This document shows, one piece after another, positions 58,505 through 64,000 of a stretch of 64,000 nt of DNA; the first letter of the stretch is position 1; each line of letters starts with the position of its first letter. The stretch lies in contig NZ_SNWW01000004.1 in assembly GCF_004362015.1 (NCBI RefSeq), positions 124,001-188,000 on the forward strand, in the 5' to 3' direction. Both the position numbers and the translations under genes were made by a program. The notes below the pieces were generated by a model that worked only from the letters and a program-made list of their open reading frames with translations, ran no database searches and had not been told where the DNA came from. Source of the stretch: Flavobacterium chryseum (GTDB lineage: Bacteria; Bacteroidota; Bacteroidia; Flavobacteriales; Flavobacteriaceae).

Positions 58505-59956
58505 TTAGAATTTATCCCAGAAAATTTTTGTTGTCAATAAATCTCCACCGATAGCATCCGAAGCTGCTTTCCAGTTTGTATTATTTACTTGTTGCTCAAG
58601 AACAGGATAAGCCATTCTTACAGGAACTTTTCCACCAGCATTAGTAATGGCTGATGCAGGAGCTGTTAACACAGGGAAATCCAATCTTCTGTAGAAGTTC
58701 CATGAAGTCATACCTTGATTAAACAATGCTACCCAAGCTTGCTCTCCAATTGATTTTTTCCAATTAGTTAAATCAAATGGATTTGCTGCAAGATAAGTTG
58801 TCGCTTGCAAAGCTGTACCGCCCCATTCTAAAATTGATGCAGTAACTGCTGTGTTATAAGATGTTGCTGCTGCTGCGGTATTCCAACGTGCATTAGCTTC
58901 AGCTATATAAAAAGCAACTTCAGTGTAATTTAAAATCACCCCAGGAGTAGTAGCTGTATAAGCAAATGCTCCAATATGTGAAAATGAATTAAAAGCACCA
59001 CCCTGTCCAATTACCTGTCCTACATAAGTTCCATCTGCTAATGGAGTGTAATATTTGCTTATTCTAGGATCACTCTTTGTATTCATAAAATCAACTAATG
59101 TTTTTCCTGCAATAAAATCATTTCTACCGCTTGCTCTCAAGTTTTCATACAAAGGGTTGTAATTTGGAGATGGAGCCAAATATTGAAATTGAGCATTGTC
59201 AGCAGGAGAAGCCATTACACCAGCTGCAATAGCAGCTTGTGCGGTAGTTTGTGCTAAAGCAGGATTTGCATCTGCAATTGCTATTCCTAACTTTAATTTT
59301 AGAGAATTAGCAAATACTTTCCATTTTGCGATATTTCCAGCATAGATTTTATCACCAGCGCTAAAAGTTGCATATCCAGTACCACTAACATCCAAATTTG
59401 CTATGTCAGCATTTATTCTTGCAATTAAGTCTTGATAGATAGTAGCTGCATCATCATATTTAGGTAAAGGATAAGCACTAAGATTTGCAGCTTGCGTATA
59501 TGGTATATTACCAAATGTATCTACAAGCATCTGATAAGTATAAACTTCGGTAATATCAATAATTGCCAACTGGTTCTTTTTGTTAACATCCCATGTTGGA
59601 GCCTCAGCTGTAGTTGGAGTGTAAGCTAAAATTAAAGCTCTTGCTTTACCTAGGTTGTTTAAAACATTTACATAATTATCTACAAAAATTGTGTTCGAAA
59701 CATTTCTATTTGTAAAGTCATAATTACTTTCATTTACATAGATTGTTTCTTGCCAATACTGCATCGTTAACCTAAAGTTGTTTTCATTTACGCTCGGTGT
59801 ATTTACATAATCACTTAATTCTTTTTGAGCATAATTGATCAACGATCCCGGAACAGTAGTGTAAGCGGTATTTGGATCTGTGTTTATATCCTCACTAACA
59901 CAAGCTGTCATCGACAGACCAATTGTTAGCATTGCTATGATTCTTTTCATTTTCAT
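58505..59956 (-). CDS. SusD/RagB-like nutrient-binding lipoprotein
   Basis: A 483-residue SusD-like lipoprotein (lipobox MTAC, Cys19). It opens DINTDPNTAYTTVPGSLINY, the typical mature start, with TPR-type helices such as AIIDITEVYTYQMLVDTFGN and IPYTQAANLSAYPLPKYDDA, and ends with helical region LEQQVNNTNWKAASDAIGGD. It sits on the outer membrane over the SusC channel and hands over the nutrient. The substrate is unknown; polysaccharide, peptide or other. It follows susC by 5 bases, so they are co-expressed. Confidence 0.93.
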   Translation of the reverse strand: MKMKRIIAMLTIGLSMTACVSEDINTDPNTAYTTVPGSLINYAQKELSDYVNTPSVNENNFRLTMQYWQETIYVNESNYDFTNRNVSNTIFVDNYVNVLNNLGKARALILAYTPTTAEAPTWDVNKKNQLAIIDITEVYTYQMLVDTFGNIPYTQAANLSAYPLPKYDDAATIYQDLIARINADIANLDVSGTGYATFSAGDKIYAGNIAKWKVFANSLKLKLGIAIADANPALAQTTAQAAIAAGVMASPADNAQFQYLAPSPNYNPLYENLRASGRNDFIAGKTLVDFMNTKSDPRISKYYTPLADGTYVGQVIGQGGAFNSFSHIGAFAYTATTPGVILNYTEVAFYIAEANARWNTAAAATSYNTAVTASILEWGGTALQATTYLAANPFDLTNWKKSIGEQAWVALFNQGMTSWNFYRRLDFPVLTAPASAITNAGGKVPVRMAYPVLEQQVNNTNWKAASDAIGGDLLTTKIFWDKF

Positions 59957-59961
59957 TTTTT

Positions 59962-62900
59962 TTAAAAATTAACTTTGACATTAAAAGAAATATTTCTTGT
60001 TGTCGGCATAGGTCCTGACTGGTATCCTTGAGTATTACCTGAAGATAATCCAGCTTCTGGGTCTGCATATGGTAAGCTCTTATCAATGATCCAAAGGTTA
60101 TTACCAATTACACTAAATGAAGCTCCTTTTATAGAATTTCCTAATATAGATGAAGGAAGATTATAGGTTAATACAACCTCTCTTAGTTTTACAAATCCTG
60201 CATCATAAACGAACTGTGCAGCAGGAGGGTCAGTACTTAATACTTGACTAGACTGAGATCTGTCTAATCTTGTTGTATTAGTTACATATTGTGGTTGCCC
60301 ATTTCCTGGTGTATATGCAGGATTAGCCATAACACCTTTTAAAAGTTCACCTCCACTATCTGCTCCTGTAGTTAAAGGATTTCTAATAGGGTTTCCTAAG
60401 TCGTTGTTTCCGACTGAATTAGCATATATACCTGTTCCGTATCCATAATATTGATCAAGTGAGAATACTTCTCCTCCTTTTTTCACATCAATTAAGAAGC
60501 TGAAAGAAAGATTTTTATAATTGAATCTATTGTTGATACCACCAATCCACTCAGCTTGGTACGAACCTAATTGATTATCCGTCGTTGTAGATACAACATA
60601 ACCACCATTAGCACCGATAACTCTGTTTCCAGCATCATCTAACACATATGTAGTTCCCCAGATTGAACCATAGTCTTTGTTAAGAGGGGCGTTGATGCTA
60701 ATACCTCCTTGAAGAGAGTTGATGTTTATGTTTTCAATCCCAGGAGCCAATTCTGTAACTTTAGTATTAGGGTTAGACCAGTTTACATTTAAATCCCAAG
60801 AAAAATTATTTGTTTTAATTGGTGTAAAGTTAAGTGTAACTTCAAATCCTTTTGTTGTTAAAGTACCAGCATTAAGAGTGTTGAATGAAGATCCAGTAGC
60901 GGTTGATACAGGTAATGCTAAAATTTGATCAAAAGCTTTGTTTTGGAACCAAGCAACATCAAATCCAATTCTGTTATTAGCAAATTGCATGTTAGCACCA
61001 AATTCAAGGTTGTCTAATTGCTGTGGTTTTAGGTTAGAATTTTTTGCAGTAGTGTTATAAGAGTAAGAAGGTGTTCCGAAAGGATTTCTTGCAGTATAAC
61101 TGTTTGCTAATTGATTTGGATCTGTGTCAGAACCTACCTGAGCATATGCAGCTCTTAATTTACCAAAATTAATGAATTCTATATCTTTTAACCAATTTGA
61201 GAAAACAACACTTCCTGATATTGCAGAATACCAATATGCATTATTATCTACAGGTAAAGCAGATGACTCATCTCTTCTTACAGAACCTTCAAGATAGTAA
61301 GTTCCCTTGTAACCTAATGTTGCTTGTGCGAACAAACCAAGAACTTGTTTTTTTGTATCGATAATTCTTGGAAGTGAAGGTGCAGATACTGAGTTAGAAA
61401 TTGTGTAAAGTCCTGGAATATATAATCCTCCAGAAGTTGACTGCTCAGTTGAAAATTTATTTTGTACGTTAAAGTTAGAACCAAGAACGAAATTAAGATT
61501 TAAATCTTCTGCTAAGTCTTTTTTGTAAGTTGCTAAGAAATCATAATTTTGCTCATTGTAATCATAAAGATTTAATGCATAACCAGATGGTTGATTTACA
61601 GTATTAAGTCCAAGTGCAGCTGGATATGAACCTGCGGCTAATCTGTCTTCAGTTGACATGTTAAAACCATCAGTACCAACTCTGGCCATTAAATTGATGC
61701 TTTTAGATACATCATAACTAATACTTGCATTTGCTGCAAATCTTTTTCTACTGTCAGTGTTATAACTTTGATATCTTTGGAAATATAAGTTATCCCAAAA
61801 AGCAGGTCTTAAATCATCTGGACCATTAATGTTCCATGTTGCATTTTGTTGTCCTAAGTTATAAAGCTCTTCTTGTTGCTTAATGTCAACGTTTGTTGGC
61901 CACCATTGTCTAAATCCAGCTATTTGGTTACCACTGTATCCAGTTGAATTTCTTCCTCTTGTGTTTTGAACTACATAAGTTGCATTAAATGTTGAACTTA
62001 ATTTATCATTAAATTTATATGTTCCTGCAAAATTAAAGTTATTCTTGCTTAACAAAGAGTTTGGTAATATATCAGTACTGTTTGTATTAGCATAAGTTAA
62101 TCTGTAAGTAGCTTTATCAGTTCCTCCACTTAAAGAGATATTATTTACAGTTGTTGTGCCAGTTTTGAAAAACTCAATAGGTCCATTTTTTGCAGCAACC
62201 CATGGAGATTTTTTACCATAGTTCGGTGAACCTGGTATAAATGAGTCATATGTCCAAACATCTTCACCTGTATATTTAGGTCCATAAGAGGCATCTTCAC
62301 CAAATGCGGGTAAGTTCGCACCTTGGTAAGTTGTAAAGCTATCTTCACCATAATATCCTTGACCGTATTCAGTTTGATATTCTGGAAAAGTTTTTTTATC
62401 TACGTTAGACATGGTGTATGAAGAAGAAAATTCTACAGCCATTTCATTTTTTGCTTTTCCTTTTTTGGTTGTAATGATGATAGCACCATTTTGAGCTCTA
62501 GACCCGTAAAGAGCCGTTGCAGCAGCACCTTTTAATACGTTGATCTCTGCAATGTTATTTGGGTTAATATCTGATGCAGCATTTCCATAATCGTAACCGC
62601 CTCTACCACTTTTTTGATCGGCATCATTTACGTTATTATTCAAAATAGGCACACCATCTACTACAAATAAAGCCTGGTTGTCTCCTAAAAGTGATTTGAA
62701 ACCTCTAAGAACTACGTTAGTAGATCCACCAAAGTTTGTACCATTAGTTACACTAAGACCAGCAACTTTTCCTGATAAGTTATTTACAAAGTTTCCTGTA
62801 GGAACTGTTGATACTTGTTCTGCTGATACTGATTGAGCAGAATAACCAAGAGATTTTTTCTCTCTTTTAATACCTAAAGCTGTTGTTACTACAACACCTT

Positions 62901-63204
62901 CAAGTTCTTGTGCATCTCCTGCCAATTTTACATTGATAGAAGATGAACTTGCAGCTATTTCTTGGGTTTTCATCCCAATGTAGCTAAATACCAAAATTTG
63001 GCTTGTTGATGCTTTGATAGAGAATTTACCATCAAAATCAGATTGTGTTCCAGATTTTGTTCCTTTTACTAATACACTTACACCTGGTAAAGGCATACCT
63101 GCATTGTCAGTAACAATTCCTGAAACAGCTCTTTCTTGCGCAAAAGTTAGTTGCGCCACTAGTACTAATAAAAGCACTAAGAATCCATTGAACTTTAGTT
63201 TCAT
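59962..63204 (-). CDS. SusC/RagA-like TonB-dependent transporter
   Basis: A 1080-residue SusC-type importer with a signal peptide (LVLLLVLVAQLTFAQ, cleavage about residue 22). The CarboxypepD_reg-like domain is ERAVSGIVTDNAGMPLPGVS, VLVKGTKSGTQSDFDGKFSI. The TonB-box region and plug follow (EGVVVTTALGIKREKKSLGY; QALFVVDGVPILNNNVND; AATALYGSRAQNGAIIITTK). The barrel is long and ends ISFNVKVNF. With the SusD partner it forms the outer-membrane pedal-bin transporter. The next gene upstream is an outer-membrane barrel protein in the same direction. Confidence 0.94.
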   Translation of the reverse strand: MKLKFNGFLVLLLVLVAQLTFAQERAVSGIVTDNAGMPLPGVSVLVKGTKSGTQSDFDGKFSIKASTSQILVFSYIGMKTQEIAASSSSINVKLAGDAQELEGVVVTTALGIKREKKSLGYSAQSVSAEQVSTVPTGNFVNNLSGKVAGLSVTNGTNFGGSTNVVLRGFKSLLGDNQALFVVDGVPILNNNVNDADQKSGRGGYDYGNAASDINPNNIAEINVLKGAAATALYGSRAQNGAIIITTKKGKAKNEMAVEFSSSYTMSNVDKKTFPEYQTEYGQGYYGEDSFTTYQGANLPAFGEDASYGPKYTGEDVWTYDSFIPGSPNYGKKSPWVAAKNGPIEFFKTGTTTVNNISLSGGTDKATYRLTYANTNSTDILPNSLLSKNNFNFAGTYKFNDKLSSTFNATYVVQNTRGRNSTGYSGNQIAGFRQWWPTNVDIKQQEELYNLGQQNATWNINGPDDLRPAFWDNLYFQRYQSYNTDSRKRFAANASISYDVSKSINLMARVGTDGFNMSTEDRLAAGSYPAALGLNTVNQPSGYALNLYDYNEQNYDFLATYKKDLAEDLNLNFVLGSNFNVQNKFSTEQSTSGGLYIPGLYTISNSVSAPSLPRIIDTKKQVLGLFAQATLGYKGTYYLEGSVRRDESSALPVDNNAYWYSAISGSVVFSNWLKDIEFINFGKLRAAYAQVGSDTDPNQLANSYTARNPFGTPSYSYNTTAKNSNLKPQQLDNLEFGANMQFANNRIGFDVAWFQNKAFDQILALPVSTATGSSFNTLNAGTLTTKGFEVTLNFTPIKTNNFSWDLNVNWSNPNTKVTELAPGIENININSLQGGISINAPLNKDYGSIWGTTYVLDDAGNRVIGANGGYVVSTTTDNQLGSYQAEWIGGINNRFNYKNLSFSFLIDVKKGGEVFSLDQYYGYGTGIYANSVGNNDLGNPIRNPLTTGADSGGELLKGVMANPAYTPGNGQPQYVTNTTRLDRSQSSQVLSTDPPAAQFVYDAGFVKLREVVLTYNLPSSILGNSIKGASFSVIGNNLWIIDKSLPYADPEAGLSSGNTQGYQSGPMPTTRNISFNVKVNF

Positions 63205-63288
63205 TTTTAAATATTTTGAATTAGTATCGCAAAACTCTTAATAATTTGTTAACTATCCTAATAAATAAAAATCTTTTTTTGGTAAATA

Positions 63289-64000
63289 CTAAAATTTAAC
63301 ATTATAACATATGTTTATGATAGTGTTATATAATTGTAACTCGTTAATTTTTTCTCCACCATTTGTTAGTGTAATTTTTAATAAGCCATTTGTAGTCTGA
63401 ATCCCAGTCCCAATCCCAATTCCTGTTAATTTTTTAATTCTATTTTGGTTTAGATTGCTTGTTAAGTCTTGATATAAGCCGTAATCTACAATAGAATTAA
63501 CATATAAGCTTTTTGCGACAAGATATCTGTATTCTGTAAGAATTAGAGAGCTTAAATTTGCTTGTAAACTATTTTCTAAAAACCCCCGAATTGAATTCAT
63601 TCCCCCAAATCTAAATAATTCGTTAGAAATATAGTTTTTACTGTTAAGATAAAAATTTTGTGAATTTATGTTAATGAAATTCTTGTTATTTAGCTTAAAG
63701 TTATAGGATAAATTTATATTGGTGTAAAATTGTTTGCTAGATTCTGCTGTTTCAGGGTGGTTGCTGGTATTTCTTTTTCCGTATCCGAATACAAAGTTTA
63801 ATGATGCTTTTTTTGGAAATAGATTTTCAGTATTGTCGTTTTTTTTATATTCAAAAGAAGAAGTGAGGTAGGAGTTTTTAAAATCACTAATTGTTGAACT
63901 ATTTGTATTTTGAATATCGCTTGATTCCGTAGATTGATACCCCAGATAAATTCGAGAATTGTAATTAACAAAATACCCCAAGTCTATTGCAGTTTTAGTA
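63289..64000 (-). CDS. Outer-membrane barrel protein, 3' part (BamA/TamA or patatin-linked type)
   Basis: The frame is open to base 64000, so this is the C-terminal part of a longer gene; the TTG at 63981 is internal (upstream codons read TKTAIDL). The 237-residue piece is a beta-barrel with the diagnostic loop FRFGGMNSIRGFLENS, the RGF of the Omp85 L6 loop, and the terminal strand ends INICYNVKF. It belongs to an Omp85/BamA-like barrel, either a stand-alone BamA/TamA type or the barrel of a patatin-like protein; the missing N-terminus decides. It lies 85 bases upstream of susC on the same strand. Confidence 0.8.
   Translation of the reverse strand, partial: TKTAIDLGYFVNYNSRIYLGYQSTESSDIQNTNSSTISDFKNSYLTSSFEYKKNDNTENLFPKKASLNFVFGYGKRNTSNHPETAESSKQFYTNINLSYNFKLNNKNFININSQNFYLNSKNYISNELFRFGGMNSIRGFLENSLQANLSSLILTEYRYLVAKSLYVNSIVDYGLYQDLTSNLNQNRIKKLTGIGIGTGIQTTNGLLKITLTNGGEKINELQLYNTIINICYNVKF

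Overview
The window is a piece of a low-GC Bacteroidota chromosome, most likely Flavobacterium or a close relative. The evidence is a SusC/SusD pair, many lipoproteins and outer-membrane barrels, an S46 dipeptidyl-peptidase, a FabH-like ketosynthase next to gcvP, MlaE/MlaF, a CNNM/CorC protein, and promoter boxes of the Bacteroidota type TAnnTTTG in place of E. coli-type boxes. I saw no rRNA, tRNA, phage, transposase or CRISPR. Most of the sequence is ordinary chromosomal coding with short intergenic gaps and many hairpin terminators.

Layout: 1-5.4 kb, a partial ATP-grasp enzyme, a LysE-like exporter, an M28 peptidase lipoprotein, a short-chain dehydrogenase, a secreted protein of unknown function and a SprT-like metalloprotein. 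6.2-13.7 kb (minus strand), MlaF/MlaE, glycosyltransferase, methyltransferase, ketosynthase III and glycine dehydrogenase. 13.9-17.2 kb, a UbiA-like membrane protein, an SRPBCC protein, and a three-gene membrane operon beside a GbsR/MarR repressor; the operon and the repressor gene carry the same 26-bp palindrome. 17.3-23 kb, an accessory locus of unknown function: two large paralogues, a small all-beta protein and a membrane-anchored CxxCH protein. Leaders upstream of two of these genes share a folded RNA element. This is the best candidate for an undescribed system. 23-28.5 kb, SanA-like protein, M3 peptidase, a hypothetical protein, purE and purK. 28.7-31.4 kb, two tandem AraC-type regulators followed by a 600-bp region without a gene that holds a 21-bp-spaced direct repeat, a promoter box and a terminator, suggesting an unannotated transcript. 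31.5-35.6 kb, helical-repeat protein, TonB receptor and sorbosone-dehydrogenase-like lipoprotein. 35.8-42.7 kb, hpt, adk, CorC-like protein, obg, a barrel protein and an S46 peptidase. 42.8-49.1 kb, a giant alpha-2-macroglobulin with a SusC-type plug segment inside it. 49.2-58.4 kb, TPR protein, mpl, GNAT, radC, HAD phosphatase, rarA, rhomboid, DUF2490-like protein and rlmB. 58.5-64 kb, susD, susC and the 3' end of an outer-membrane barrel gene.

Intergenic repeats are a theme: two copies of a structured GC-rich element, an almost perfect 29-bp inverted repeat, several AATTCCAAATTCC-type hairpins, and a repeat that supplies the start codon of a methyltransferase. Several genes have a TAnnTTTG box exactly four bases before the ATG, which predicts leaderless transcripts.

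All function calls come from motifs and remembered families; no database search was run. Both edge genes are cut by the window.
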